Assembly (NCBI RefSeq): GCF_024323335.1
Contig: NC_066579.1
Coordinates: 360,828,397 to 360,892,396 of the forward strand
From: Lathyrus oleraceus
Taxonomy: Eukaryota > Streptophyta > Magnoliopsida > Fabales > Fabaceae
Length of the DNA stretch: 64,000 nt
Reading direction: 5' to 3'
Part shown: piece after piece, positions 1 to 12,012 of the stretch
Layout: every line of letters starts with the position of its first letter
Position numbering within the stretch: the stretch's first letter is position 1
Notes under the pieces: model-generated
What the model was told of the DNA's origin: nothing
What the model saw: the letters and a program-made list of their open reading frames with translations, nothing else
Databases searched by the model: none
Position numbers and translations under genes: made by a program

Positions 1-933
1 GAAGAAAAATGCAAAAAGAGCCATCCAATTTGGAGCTTTGGTTGAGAAGTTATGTCCATTTGAAGTCCAATGCATACTTTGTCAAGTTTTGATCATATCT
101 CCTTATCCACACATGAGAAATTGATGATCTTGGACTTTTTGGAAATGGGAGAGAAAGATCTACAACTTTCATGTTCAACAAAATTTCATTTGAAGCTTTC
201 TTGATGATGTAATATGAAGTTGAAGTTGGGTTAAAACCTTTCCCTTTTTGGCAAATTCAAATTATAGGTCACTTTCTATTTTTGGCAATTTTTGGCTGAC
301 TTCAAATTCTTCAAAGTTGATGTTTGAAATGTCAAATGAGACTTGTTTGAACATGAATGAAGTATTTCTAATCACTTCCCACCTCCAAATCCAATAGTTG
401 ACTTGGCAGTTGACTTTTGTGGTTGACAGATGACTTGAACATACACAGATGATTTTGAGCCTCAACCACTTGATGAAATGACACCAAAATGAAACCCTAG
501 CTTATACAAGCTCAATAAAATCATATGATGATCTCCCTCTCAACAAAAACCTCATCTCCTTGAAAAACCCTGACTGGTATAATGCAACTGATTAGGGTTG
601 ACCAGATGTCAAAACCCTAATCCCAAGGAATCTGATCAGGAATAATGAATCATGATGATGAAGGTGTACTATTTCAACCAAGATAATACTCAACCTCCTT
701 GAGGAACCAAGAAACCCTAATTGAAGCACAAACCTCAGATGATTAGTGATCAATTCAATAAGACCCTCAGGCTTGCATCTCTTAACCTCTCCATCTTCTG
801 AGAAAGACCTAGGAGGATGACTTGCTCATTGTTTCCACATGATATGCAAAGATGTAATACCTAATGTCCTAAAAATGAGATGCAATATGCTAAGCTAGTC
901 CCAAGATAGGAGGGCAAATTTTGAGGTGTTACA
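1..933 (-). mobile_element. 5' part of an Ogre/Tat-like LTR, inverted, nested in element A
   Basis: Read on the minus strand, this begins at 933 with TGTAACACCTCAAAATTTG, close to the start of the element B LTR (TGTAGCACCTCAAATTTG). Positions of about 1-430 are the reverse complement of roughly 11,260-11,690 in the element A LTR at high similarity, including the stretch about AACATGAAAGTTGTAGATC. It is therefore the U3 start of an LTR of the same superfamily but a different subfamily, and it continues beyond the left edge of the window. It interrupts the gag coding frame of element A exactly at 933/934, so it is a later insertion. The predicted 5-bp target duplication would be CCAAG (934-938), with its partner outside the window. 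Whether it is a solo LTR or a whole element cannot be seen. Confidence 0.8.
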
Positions 934-2653
934 CCAAGCATGGGAAGTCAGTGAACATGGTCCAGGGGTGCCCTGGGAAATATAAAGTCAAATATGTGAG
1001 TCATATTCGACAGTCATTGGTCGAGTTGCATCGTTTGCTGTGTGAGTACAGCTATATGGAGCATGACCATGACAAATGCCGCATTTGCTCCGTCAACAGA
1101 TTGGGTTGCCGCCAGGTGCGTAGAGAATTGCAAGAGCTGTTAGATGAAGGTACCATAGAGATTCTTCAAAACAGAAACGTTGATGAAGATGAACCAGAAG
1201 TAAACGTGATTTCTCCTGTGTTCAAATTGCCTGAGCCTGTTGTCATCCGTTATGATGGTAGCAAGCCGAAGGTCTCTCCTTCACTGATAATCAAGCCTGC
1301 AGGCCCTGTGCCTTATGCTTCAGATAGAGCAATTCCCTTTCGTTATAGCGCAGTTGCTGTGGAAGATGGGAAGGAAGTGTCGTTGCCTTCAACTTCCGTT
1401 GTTAATATTGCTGATGTGAGCGGGTTGACCCGTAGTGGTCGTGTGTTTTCTGCACCCCCGAAGCCTCATGTTGTTTCTGATTCTGCTGAGCGTCCGGTTG
1501 GGACTGCGGTGAACGTTCAGAATCTGACACCTGTTGCCAAACCCTCCTCTGTACAAAAGACTCCTGCTTCTTCTGTTTGCCCGAGTGGCATTGTGAATGA
1601 AGAATGTGATGAGATGCTGAGGCTCATCAAGAAGAGTGAGTAAAATGTTCTAGACCAGCTTCTACAAACGCCGTCCAAAATCTTCGTATTATCTTTGCTG
1701 CTGAATTCAGAACCCCATAGGGAGGCTCTGCAGAAATTTTTGGACTTGGCTTATGTTGATCATGATGTCACCATTGAACAATTTGATAGTATTATTGCAA
1801 ACATCACTGCTTGCAACACTTTGAGTTTCTGTGACGCTGATCTTCCTGAGGAGGGAAGAGACCACAACCTGGCTTTACATATTTCCATGAACTGCAAGAC
1901 TGATGCCATGTCCAACGTGTTGGTGGACACTGGATCATCTTTGAATGTACTGCCAAAGACCACTCTTTCGAGATTGTCATATCAGGGGCCTCCAATGAGG
2001 CAGAGTGGTGTTGTTGTGAAGGCTTTCAATGGGTCGCGTAAGACCGTGATTGGGGAAGTTGATCTCCCAATCAAGATTGGACCAAGTGATTTCCAAGTTA
2101 CCTTCCAGGTTATGGATATCCACCCATCTTATAGCTGTCTCCTTGGTAGACCATGGATTCACGAGGCTGGCGCCGTGACATCCACCCTACACCAGAAGCT
2201 GAAATTCGTCAAGAATAAGAAACTGGTTGTGGTAGGGGGATAAAAGGCTCTCCTGGTTAGCCACTTGTCTTCTTTCTCCTATATTGATGCTGAGGATGAA
2301 GTTGGAACACCATTCCAAGCTTTATCTATTGCTGAGCCGATTGAGAAGAAGTCTCCTTCATTTGCTTCCTATCGTGATGCGAAACTGGCCATTGAATATG
2401 GTGCAGTTGCTGGTTTGGGGAAGATGATTGAGCTTGAAGACAACAAATCCCGGGCTGGCATTGGCTATTCTTCTGGGGCATTCAATGAGCAAGGGTTGTT
2501 CAAGAGTGGAGGTTTCATCCATGCTGATCGAGCTGAAGAAGCTGCTGCTATCTTGGAAGAGGATGCAGAGGATTTGAGCAACTTTGTCATCCCTGGTGGT
2601 GTCTGCCATAATTGGGTCGCTGTGGATGTTCCTACGGTCGTCCATAAGTCAGC
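934..2653 (+). pseudogene. gag-protease of Ogre element A, 5' truncated with two nonsense codons
   Basis: One continuous frame (codons in phase with 1695) matches the C-terminal gag and protease of element B. Recognisable landmarks are a cysteine-rich gag tail (about 1050-1110), the block ending GLTRSGRVFSAPP, and the aspartic protease core VDTGSSLNVLP with catalytic Asp at 1926-1928, followed by SYSCLLGRPWIHEAGA. Two stops break it: TAA at 1641-1643, where element B has Tyr, and TAA at 2241-2243, where B has Glu. Gag residues upstream of 934 were separated by the inverted LTR insertion. The frame runs to 2653, where a splice donor corresponds to that of element B. It is non-functional as it stands. 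Confidence 0.88.
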
Positions 2654-2919
2654 GTAATTTGTTCACTTTGTTCAAAACCCTTCTCCCATGCCAAAAGGAG
2701 AAGTGATGACATTGTTGGCAGCATTTATACAATGATATTTCATTCAATTAATGCATTGTTAAACATTTGTTTTTCCATTTGTTTTCACTTTTTGCTTTTT
2801 TGCATGAAATCAGTGATCACAAAAAACCATAAAAACAAGAATAAAAGCAATCTTTTTCATCTGCATAATGGTTTGCTTGTTTAAATTCTGAAGTTTTATT
2901 ATCCAAAATCATTATGCAG
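2654..2919 (+). other. Ogre-type intron between protease and reverse transcriptase (element A)
   Basis: Donor GTAATTTG at 2654 and acceptor ATTATGCAG ending at 2919 give a 266-nt T-rich intron. The exon ends with two bases (GC) of a codon, and the first exon base after the acceptor (G, 2920) completes an Ala codon. The next codon, at 2921, is in the pol frame. Without removal, the TAA at 2655-2657 ends gag-pro. Splicing in this position is a known hallmark of Ogre elements. Confidence 0.8.
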
Positions 2920-5900
2920 GTTGATTCTAAAACCCATTGAACATAATGATCCAACGCCATCTCCCAATTTTGAATTCCCTGTATTCGAGGCAGAGGAAGA
3001 TGATGTTGAAGAGATTCCTGATGAGATTACCCGTCTCCTTGAGCACGAGAAGAAGATCATTCAGCCGCATCTCGAAGATTTGGAAATAGTCAACTTGGGG
3101 TCTGAAGATTGTGTTCGTATGGTGAAGATTGGGGCACTCCTTGAAGAGTCTGTCAAGAAGGGGTTGATCAGTCTGCTACGAGAATATTCTGATATCTTTG
3201 CTTGGTTGTATGAAGACATGCCAGGTTTAGATACAGATATTGTGCAACATTTCCTGCTTTTGAAGCCTGAGTGCGTGCCTGTGAAGCAGAAGCTCAGAAG
3301 AACTCATCCAGACATGGCAGTGAAGATCAAAGAGGAAGTTCAGAAGCAAATTGATGCGGGGTTTCTGGTGACTTCTACATATCCTCTATGGGTGGCCAAT
3401 ATTGTGCCTGTGCCTAAGAAAGACGGAAAAGTCCGTATGTGTGTTGATTACAAAGATTTGAACAAGGCTAGTCCTAAAGATGATTTCCCTCTACCACACA
3501 TTGATATGTTGGTAGACAATACAGCCAAATTCAAAGTCTTTTCGTTTATGGACGGATTTTCCGGTTATAATCAAATCAAGATGGCACCCGAAGATATGGA
3601 GAAGACAACATTCATCACACCTTGGGGAACATTCTGTTATCGAGTGATGCCCTTCGATTTGAAGAACGCCGGAGCCACGTATGAACGTGCTATGACTACC
3701 TTGTTTCATGATATGATGCACAAGGAGATAGAGGTCTATGTTGATGATATGATTGCTAAGTCCCGAACGGAAGTTGAACATGTTGAGCATTTGTTGAAAC
3801 TTTTTCAGCGCTTGAGGAAGTTTAGACTTCGTCTGAATCCGAACAAATGTACATTTGGAGTCCGTTCCGGCAAGTTGTTGGGTTTTGTTGTCAGCGAGAG
3901 AGGTATTGAGGTTGATCCTGCAAAGGTCAAAGCAATACAAGAGATGCCTGCACCCAAAACTGAGAAGCAAGTCCGAGGTTTTCTTGGCCGCTTGAACTAC
4001 ATTTCCAGATTTATATCCCACATGACTGCCACATGTGCGCCGATATTCAAGCTCTTCCGGAAAGATCAGTCTCATGATTGGACCGAGGGTTTCCAGAAAG
4101 CTTTTGACAGTATCAAAGAGTATCTGTCTGAACCTCCGATTCTGTCTCCGCCTGTAGAAGGAAGACCTCTGATCATGTATTTGACTGTTCTTGAAGACTC
4201 GATGGGTTGTGTACTCGGTCAGCAAGATGAATCAGGGAAGAAAGAATCTGCTATATACTACCTCAGTAAGAAGTTTACTGATTGTGAGTCTCGATACTCT
4301 ATGCTTGAGAAGACGTGCTGTGCTTTGGCTTGGGCTGCTAAGCGTTTGCGCCAGTACATGATAAATCATACAACTTGGTTGATATCCAGAATGGATCCAA
4401 TTAAGTATATCTTCGAGAAGCCTGCTTTAACTGGGAGGATTGCCCGTTGACAGATGTTGTTGTCTGAGTATGATATTGAGTATCGAGCTCAGAAAGCTAT
4501 CAAAGGTAGTACCTTGGCTGATCATTTAGCGCACCAGCCGATTGAAGATCATCAGTCTGTTCAGTACGACTTCCCAGATGAGGAGATTCTGTATTTGAAG
4601 ATGAAAGATTGTGATGGGCCTACACTTGATGAAGGTCCGAAACCTGGTTCCAGATGGACGATGGTGTTTGATGGCGCTATAAATCAGTATGGAAATGGAA
4701 TTGGGGCAGTAATCATTACTCCTCAGGGTACGCACATTCCGTTTACAGCAAGGCTAACTTTCAAATGCACGAATAATATGGCTGAGTACGAAGCCTGTAT
4801 TATGGGACTGGAAGAATGTATTGATTTGAGAATCAAGCATCTTGATGTGTATGGTGATTCGGCCCTGGTTGTCAGTCAGATCAAGGGTGAATGGGAGACG
4901 AATCAGCCAGGTCTCATTCCGTATAGAGATTATGCGAGGAGGATTTCGACGTTCTTTATAGAAGTTGACTTTCATCATATTCCTCGGGAAGATAATCGGA
5001 TGACAGATGCGCTTGCTACGCTTGCCTCGATGATGGTGGTTAAACGGTGGAATGAAGTCCCCAATATTGCTGTGATGCGCTTGGATAGACCAACTCACGT
5101 ATTTGCAGTTGAAGAAGTCAATGATGACAAGCCTTGGTATTTTGATATCAAGAATTTCCTCCAGAACCAGGTCTACCCGCCTGGGGCATCTGTGAAAGAT
5201 AGGAAAACTTTGAGAAGGTTGTCAGGCAGTTTCTACCTCAGTGGTGAAGTGTTGTATAAGAGAAATTTTGACATGGTTTTGCTCAGATGCGTGGATAGAC
5301 ACGAAGCAAACCTGTTGATGACTGAGGTCCATGAGGGTTCATTTGGTACTCATTCCAATGCACATGCCATGGCTAGAAAGATGTTGAGAGTAGGCTACTA
5401 TTGGCTGACAATGGAGTCTGACTGCTGCAAGTATGTGAAGAAATGCCACAAGTGTCAGATTTATGCGGATAAGATTCATATTCCTCCGACACTTCTGAAT
5501 GTGATTTCATCACCATGGCCTTTCTCTATGTGGGGAATTGACATGATTGGCATGATTGAGCCGAAAGCGTCCAACGGACACAGGTTTATTCTCGTAGCAA
5601 TTGATTACTTCACCAAATGGGTTGAAGCCGCTTCGTATGCGAATGTGACCAGGTAGGTGGTTGTGAAGTTTATCAAGAACCAACTGATTTATCGTTATGG
5701 TGTGCCAGATAAGATCATTACTGATAATGGATCTAATCTGAATAATAAGATGATGGATGAGTTGTGCGCTGAATTGAAGATTGCACACCATAATTCCTCT
5801 CCCTACAGACCTAAGATGAATGGGGCTGTTGAAGCTGCTAATAAGAATATCAAGAAGATTATCCAGAAGATGAAAGTTACGTACAAAGATTGGCATGAGA

Positions 5901-6382
5901 TGCTGCCATTTGCTTTGCATGGATATCGTACATCTGTCCGCACTTCAACAGGGGCAACCCCTTTCTCTCTTGTTTACGGCATGGAGGCTGTTCTCCCAGT
6001 AGAGGTGGAGATCCCATCAATGCGAGTCTTGATGGAAACCAAGTTGACTGATGCTGAATGGATTCAGAGTCGTTATGACCAGTTGAATTTGATTGAAGAG
6101 AAGCGATTAACTGCCATGTGCCATGGTCAGTTATATCAGCAGAGAATGAAGAAAGAATTCGATAAGAAGGTCAAGCCTCGTGTGTTCCGAGAAGGTGACC
6201 TCGTGCTCAAGAAACTTTTGTCTTTCGCGCCCGATTCCAGGGGCAAGTGGACTCCAAACTACGAGGGTCCATATGTTGTTAAGAGAGCCTTTTCAGGCGG
6301 TGCTTTGATGCTTACAACAATGGATGGGGAGGATTTCACTCGTCCTGTGAATTCAGATGCAGTCAAGAAATACTTTGCCTAA
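2920..6382 (+). pseudogene. pol (RT, RNase H, aRNase H, integrase) of Ogre element A with two nonsense codons
   Basis: Full-length pol homologous to element B. Reverse transcriptase spans about 3280-3900, with VDYKDLNKASPKDDFPLPH and the YVDD active site at 3737-3748. The gypsy RNase H follows (about 4150-4500), then a second, archaeal-type RNase H starting WTMVFDGAINQYGNG (about 4650-5040). The integrase has its H2C2 zinc finger at about 5330-5460 and the catalytic core WGIDMIG / ITDNGSN / NGAVEAANKN. Two in-frame stops interrupt it: TGA at 4448-4450 where B has Trp, and TAG at 5654-5656 where B has Gln; both fit C-to-T type decay. The RT motif MPFGLKNAG reads MPFDLKNAG. It could not make an active polyprotein. 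Confidence 0.9.
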
Positions 6383-6407
6383 AAAAAAAAGTATATGAAG
6401 AAAAACA

Positions 6408-6575
6408 GAATAGCTCGCTAGGTTGAAAACCCGAAAGGGCGGCTTAGGCAAAAATGAGCGTCTTGGTGGAGAACCCGAAAGGGCAATCCAGGCAAAAATT
6501 AGAGACATGAAAAATATATTTGCATCCCGCTAGATTGAGTACCTCACCCTGGGACAATCTAGGCAAAAATTAGGG
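6408..6575 (+). other. Post-pol stem-loop modules ending in GGCAAAAAT (element A)
   Basis: Starting 25 bp after the pol stop, three modules each consist of a stem-loop immediately followed by AGGCAAAAAT. The first has inner stem CCC/GGG closed by a GAAA loop (6430-6439) and an outer stem TAGGTTG / CGGCTTA with G-U pairs. The second repeats CCC-GAAA-GGG (6474-6483). The third has a perfect 8-bp stem CTAGATTG (6530-6537) / CAATCTAG (6555-6562). The same arrangement follows pol in element B with different stem sequences. A structured RNA role is inferred; none is known to me. Confidence 0.6.
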
Positions 6576-9500
6576 ATTTGGCAAGTAACTGCATCCTGAC
6601 AAGACTTTCTGTTCCACAGCCGTCTTTTCGTCAGAGATTCTCGATTCGTCGTCAACTGAGGCTTCGAATACATCGAGATTCAAATTGGTAGAGAAAGGAT
6701 CATTATGTTCAATGTAGCCCTCTTCCAATATATATCACTGAATTCGAATTTGTACAGATCTATGGAGTCTTGCCATTTGCAGGCTACCATTCCATCAAAC
6801 GAATTTGAGCTTTTATCCAATTATTTGCACTCTTATTTGTTTCAATTCAACAAATGTTTTGCATGTTTTAATTGATAAAATGTCATTGTTTTAAACAAAT
6901 AAAAATTTTCAATTTGTTGTTTTAAACAAAGTGAACATTCACAATGATGAAAGGATATTTAAGAATTTCTCAGTGCTCTCCCAAGGGTGGCGTGATTTCC
7001 AACAGGTAAGACATTTGTTCATATTCCTGCCATTGGTTGTATCCTTTTTCTCCAGATTGTTGTTGGGGTTGTTCCCTAAGCAGAGTTTCTGTTGAGATTT
7101 TGTTCCCAGAGCAGAGTAGTTGTTGAAGACTCAATTTTCTTCTCCAGCAGTAGTCTCTCCTCAACATGGATACTTTCCTTTGTGGAAGATTCAGTGGTTG
7201 GTGGGTTGACATCCCGGTACTGTGTCTGTTTCCTCAGCGCAGTCGCTAGCAGAGTTGTTGATATGATATACTTCATTTATGCTATCTCTCCCCATCAGAG
7301 TGCTTGTTGAGGTTTTCACCTCTTATTCCTTCAGCAGAGCAGTGATTATTTCCTCCTCAGCAGTGGTTGATTGCCTCTTGGAAGGTTCGGTATTTGGTGG
7401 TTGATCCCCAGTTCTCCTTCTCCTCCCTAGTGGAGTCGCCTGTAGATCCCCGGTGGATTCACCAGTAGATTTGTGGTACGGTGGATTGTATCTGCATGAT
7501 TTCCCCACAGAACCCCTGCCAGAGTCGATATCCTCAGCAGAGTTGGATTTGGTTGATTCCTTATTTCTCTTGATCCCCAGTAGAGTGGCTTGTTGCAAAA
7601 TCTACTCGTGTGATCTATTTTCCCTCAGTGGATTTATCCCCAATGGAGTGGCTGACAGTATCCCCAGTAGGGTTGCTTATGCAGCTAGATTCTACTGGTG
7701 TATTCTGTTCTCTGCAGCAGTTCTTGCTCGTGCAGTGGATGTTTGTTTCCCAGTTGATACTGAGGATCCCTTTGCAGAAATCTCGGGATTTCTCTATTTC
7801 CCTAACAGATTGGTCTTTGTGGCAGTTCTTGCCTGTTGTGACTTTTGTTCCCCAGTTGGGTTGATTGGTGATCCATCACTCAGAGATTTTGTGATTTCTT
7901 TGATATCTCTGATATTTTTGCCTCCCCGCAGATCTTTGCTTTCTAGCATGTGGATCTCTAGCAGATTGGCTTTCCAGTTGGATTTCTTGGACTTTCCTCT
8001 GGAAGTGTAGTACTGGGCGTTTGATTCCTGGACCTGTTTGTGTTAGATATGTTTGTTTTGTCAGCATTCATCAAACATAAATCACGCATATTCATGCATA
8101 CTTTCAACATTTAGATATTCATGATTGCATTTTTTGCCATATATCTTTTGTTTGTTATTCCCTGCTAGTGGTGATATAGATCTCTCAAGTAGATCTCCCC
8201 CCAAGCAGATGTCGGGTGTCTAATCTCTCAATATAGAGTCAGCCCCATAAGCAGAAAGTGTCTGTCTTTCCTTCTGCAGTTCCCCACCGAGATATATCCT
8301 CGTGGATGACGGTTTTTTCCGTTTCCTCCCAACATATATATTGGGATGGACCTTCCTATTTGAGTTATATCCTCATTAGGACGAGTATTGATTCAGTCTG
8401 TCTTTTCGGATCAATCCCGAATTGGCTATTTGTCAGCTGTTTCTTGTGCTTCCCTGTGGAATAAATGAATGAATTGCCCAGTGGAGTTTGGGCCTCTACC
8501 CTTATACCGGTAGTTGTAAGTCCTATGTTCCTTTTCCCTCTTGGCGGAATTTGTGGTTATATACCTTTTATTCCTCAGCAAGAGTCGGTGGTTTGTTATA
8601 AACCCTATTTTTGTTTCCCGTGCGGAGTTATGATTCTTTCATCCCCCACGCGGAGTCGTTGGTTTTCTACCCCGTATTCGGTAGATGTAAACCCTACTTT
8701 TTATCCTCATCAGAGTTGATGGCTACTACCCAATATTCCGTAGTTGTAAGTCCTATCTTTTATCCCCTAGCAGAGGCAACCTTTGTGATTCATTCTGGTT
8801 GATGGTGGATTTTGCGGTCTTCTACCCCGTATTCGGTAGTTGTAAATCCTATTGTTGTGGTTTTTCTCCCCAGCGGAGTTTGTGCCTTGTGGTACAGTTG
8901 GATAATTGCTCAGTATTCGACAATTATTTCACTTTATCCTCAGTTGAGTCTTTGGTTCTCTACCCGGTTTATCGGTAGTGGTAAACCTCTTGTATCCTCA
9001 GCCAGATTTTTGGTATTCTACCCCGTATTCGGTAGTCGTAAACCCTAATTTCTCCCCTTTGCAGAGTTAACCTTGTTGTTCATCCTAACCGATGACGGTT
9101 ACTCGTGGCGGTTATCATTATCCAATATTCGGTTTTGATATTCCCTCCTTGCTTCTGGATAATTGCCGTATGCTAGCAATTGTATCCCCAGCAGTCTTCT
9201 GGATAATTGTCGTATGCTCGCAATTTTATCCCCTTTGAAGTCGCCAGTGGGTCCTTTCACCGTATGCCAGTGATTTGTTCCCCGGATCATTGGTGTTGTA
9301 TCAATGTATCCCCTGCGAGTCCTCTTTCATTTACCCGTTTGCTTGGTAATGATTGTTGCTCCTTTTGATCGGTCATCATTATATACCTAGTTTTGGTATC
9401 CTGATGCGTTTCTTTTCGGTTGATTTATCCTTTATTAACCCAGTAACCGGTTGTGGATAATCTTCCATGCGAGTATGTTATCCACGTTCTGACGGTAATG

Positions 9501-10863
9501 GATAATATATCTCATGCACTCTTCAGTCGAAGCCTGTTGTGTTTCCCTAGTCGAGTAAGATTCGTGTTCCTTTTGCGGAATCGAATATTTCTTTGTTTCT
9601 TGGATAATTGTCGGATGCTTGCAATTTATCCCTGTGAGTTGTCTTTTGTTTACCCTGTTGTTGTTGGTAATGATTGTCCCTTCTCTTTTCGGTTGGTCAC
9701 CTATTATATGCCCAGTAACCGGTATCCCTGGTGTTTCCTTCCATGCGAGTATATTATCTATATTCTGACGGTAATAGATAATATATCTCATGCGAGTATA
9801 CTATCCATGTTCTGACGGTAATGAATATTATATCTCATGCGCTCTTTGGGTTTGTGTCCCCAGCTGAGTAAGATTCGTTTTCCCGTTGTGGATTCGAATG
9901 TCCATCCTGTAAGTCGATTTGCTTTTTCAAGCCCTCCTTCTGGATGATGAGTGATTGGCATATATACCAATTCACGCTTTGGTCGGTCACCTATTATATA
10001 CCCAGTAACCGGTATCCCTGGTGTTCCTTCCTTTCTGCTCCCTATTATGACCTTGGTCCTCTGTGGAGTTAGATTTTTCTGAGTTGATGTACCTTTTTCA
10101 GGTCTTTCTCAGATGTTTGGTTGATTGATATCTCTCACCCTTATACCGGTCTTAGATATTCATTCTTCCTGAGCTTGTCGTTCTTTCACCCTTATACCGG
10201 TGCTTAGATCACATGTCTCTTTGAGCTTGTTGCCCTTATATCGATAACACCTCATTCTTTGTTGCTTCCCCAGGAGAGTCTCTTTGTTAGACATTCCCCT
10301 GTGGAGTTTCCTGTTGTGTTTCTACCCTTTTGCTGTATTGGCGTTTTCCCCAATATATGCAGTTTTTCCCCGACAGGGAGGTTCTTTGTGAATCTTTTCC
10401 CTAGTCTGAGTCCGGATTTTTATCCGAAGTATCCTTTGTGGATAGTTTGAGTCAGCTTGTGTCTCTCCAATGGATGTGTCTTCCTTTGGAATTTTCGTTT
10501 GTCCCCAGTTTGAGTCTTCACTCCCCAGTGAGGTCCCCAGTCTAGTCGTGTCTTGTTCACGCTGTGCCTAGTTTTGTTTTCCCTAATTCAGAGTCGTGTC
10601 CTGCTCACGCATTCTTTTCTTTTCTTATCCCCATGAGTGTCTTGTTAGAGTCTTTGTTCCCGGTGAGTGAATTACTCCGATGGATCGTCTTTTCTTCTTT
10701 GTGGACCCATATTCCCCACAGAGTTTTGCGTCTTTTGCATGCATACATCTGCATCATGAGGTCTCTTAGGGACCAAAATTTGTCTCATTACTGTTATTTA
10801 AGCCCATTCTACCGCGTCGATATGAAGATTTCTAAACTTCACTTCTCCGGCTAGAATGACCTT
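6576..10863 (+). repeat. Hypervariable repetitive 3' non-coding region of Ogre element A
   Basis: No real gene is present; the open frames here, such as 7453-8010, encode low-complexity translations of repeats. About 7280-10,750 is built of degenerate repeats of a motif resembling CCCCAGYRGAGT. About 8480-10,220 adds many short stem-loops: CTACC...GGTAG several times, ATAATTG...CAATTAT at 8902-8927, and TATTATCTAT (9752-9761) with ATAGATAATA (9774-9783). Ogre-type elements are known to carry fast-evolving tandem repeats upstream of the 3' LTR. The segment 6580-7000 is ordinary AT-rich sequence. Confidence 0.7.
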
Positions 10864-10876
10864 AAATAGGGGCATC
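10864..10876 (+). other. Polypurine tract of element A
   Basis: AAATAGGGGCATC lies directly before the LTR start TGTAAG at 10877. It matches the equivalent position in element B (AATAGGGGCAGC before TGTAGC). It is the expected plus-strand primer for reverse transcription. Confidence 0.7.
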
Positions 10877-12004
10877 TGTAAGACCCCAATTTTGTCCCTA
10901 AGATCCCTCATGGCATCATATCATATCATTTCTTTGCCTCAAGGATCATTGTGTACCTTGCTTCCCTGTGGGTGGGTTATCTTCTTGAGAGTGATTCTTG
11001 ATCACCAAGCATTGTTTTGCATTTGTATATCATTGCTTTTCTCTTTACCACTAGCCAAAAGTACAAAAATATGTCATCTAACCTTTGTCTTGCAGATGAA
11101 GCAATCACAGGTCTAAGCAGTCAAAGGCATTCATTGAGCAATAGATGGTGGTCATTCTTGAGATTTGGACCCCATAATCATTCACAAGAGCTCATATGAG
11201 CTATGTTATCATTTTGAAGCAAAATCCCAAGTGGTAGAGGCTTGAATTTCATCTGAACATTGCCAGGTCATCTGAAGACCTAGAAAGTCAACTGCTAAGT
11301 CAACTGTGGATTTGGAGGTGGGAAGTGACTAGAACAACTTCATTCATGTTCAAACAAGTCTCATTTGACATTTCAAACATCAACATTGAAGAATTTGAGG
11401 TCCAGTCAAAAATTTCCAAAAATAGAAAGTGACCTATAATTAGAAATTGCCAAAAATGGAAAGGTTTTAACCTAACTTCAACTTCAAATTACATCATCAA
11501 GAAAGCTTCAAATGGAAATTTGTTGAACATGAAAGTTGTAGATCTTTCTCTCCCATTTCCAAAAAGTCCAAGATCATCAATTTCTCATGTGTGGTTAAGG
11601 AGATATGATCAAAATATGGCAAAGTATGCATGGAACTTCAAATGGGCATAACTTCTCAACCAAAGCTCCAAAATGGATGGCTCTTTTTGCATCATTCTTC
11701 TTTTGACCTCTAGTTTCCAAATCATGCATTGCATTGCACAAATTATCATCACATGAGCATTTGGCAATTCATTTGATTTTTGGAGGGAAAATATGAAATT
11801 TAAAATTAGTGCATGGCTTGATCTTTTTCCCACCACCATTGGCTCCAAAACAAAATTTTAAGTGAAATTAAGTGGATTTTCGTGCACTATTCACATGCAT
11901 ATCATGCATAAGGGGGGAAAACCAAATTTGCACTTACACCTTAAAACTCAATTAATTCCATTTGCATTTTGGTTTAAGCTTAATTAAACATGATTAGTAG
12001 GAGG

Positions 12005-12012
12005 TATATAAG
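12005..12012 (+). promoter_or_regulatory. TATA box of the element A LTR
   Basis: TATATAAG sits in an otherwise non-coding stretch of the LTR. Typical plant Pol II spacing would place the RNA start near 12,035-12,045, which would mark the U3/R border. No other TATA-like sequence in this LTR is as good. The transcription start is inferred, not seen. Confidence 0.5.

Noticed and set aside
3491..4225. 244-residue minus-strand frame over the element A RT
   Set aside because: It is a shadow of the pol frame; the plus strand has clear RT motifs.
7453..8010. 185-residue open frame in the 3' region of element A
   Set aside because: It translates the CCCCAGYRGAGT-type repeats and matches no protein family I recognise.
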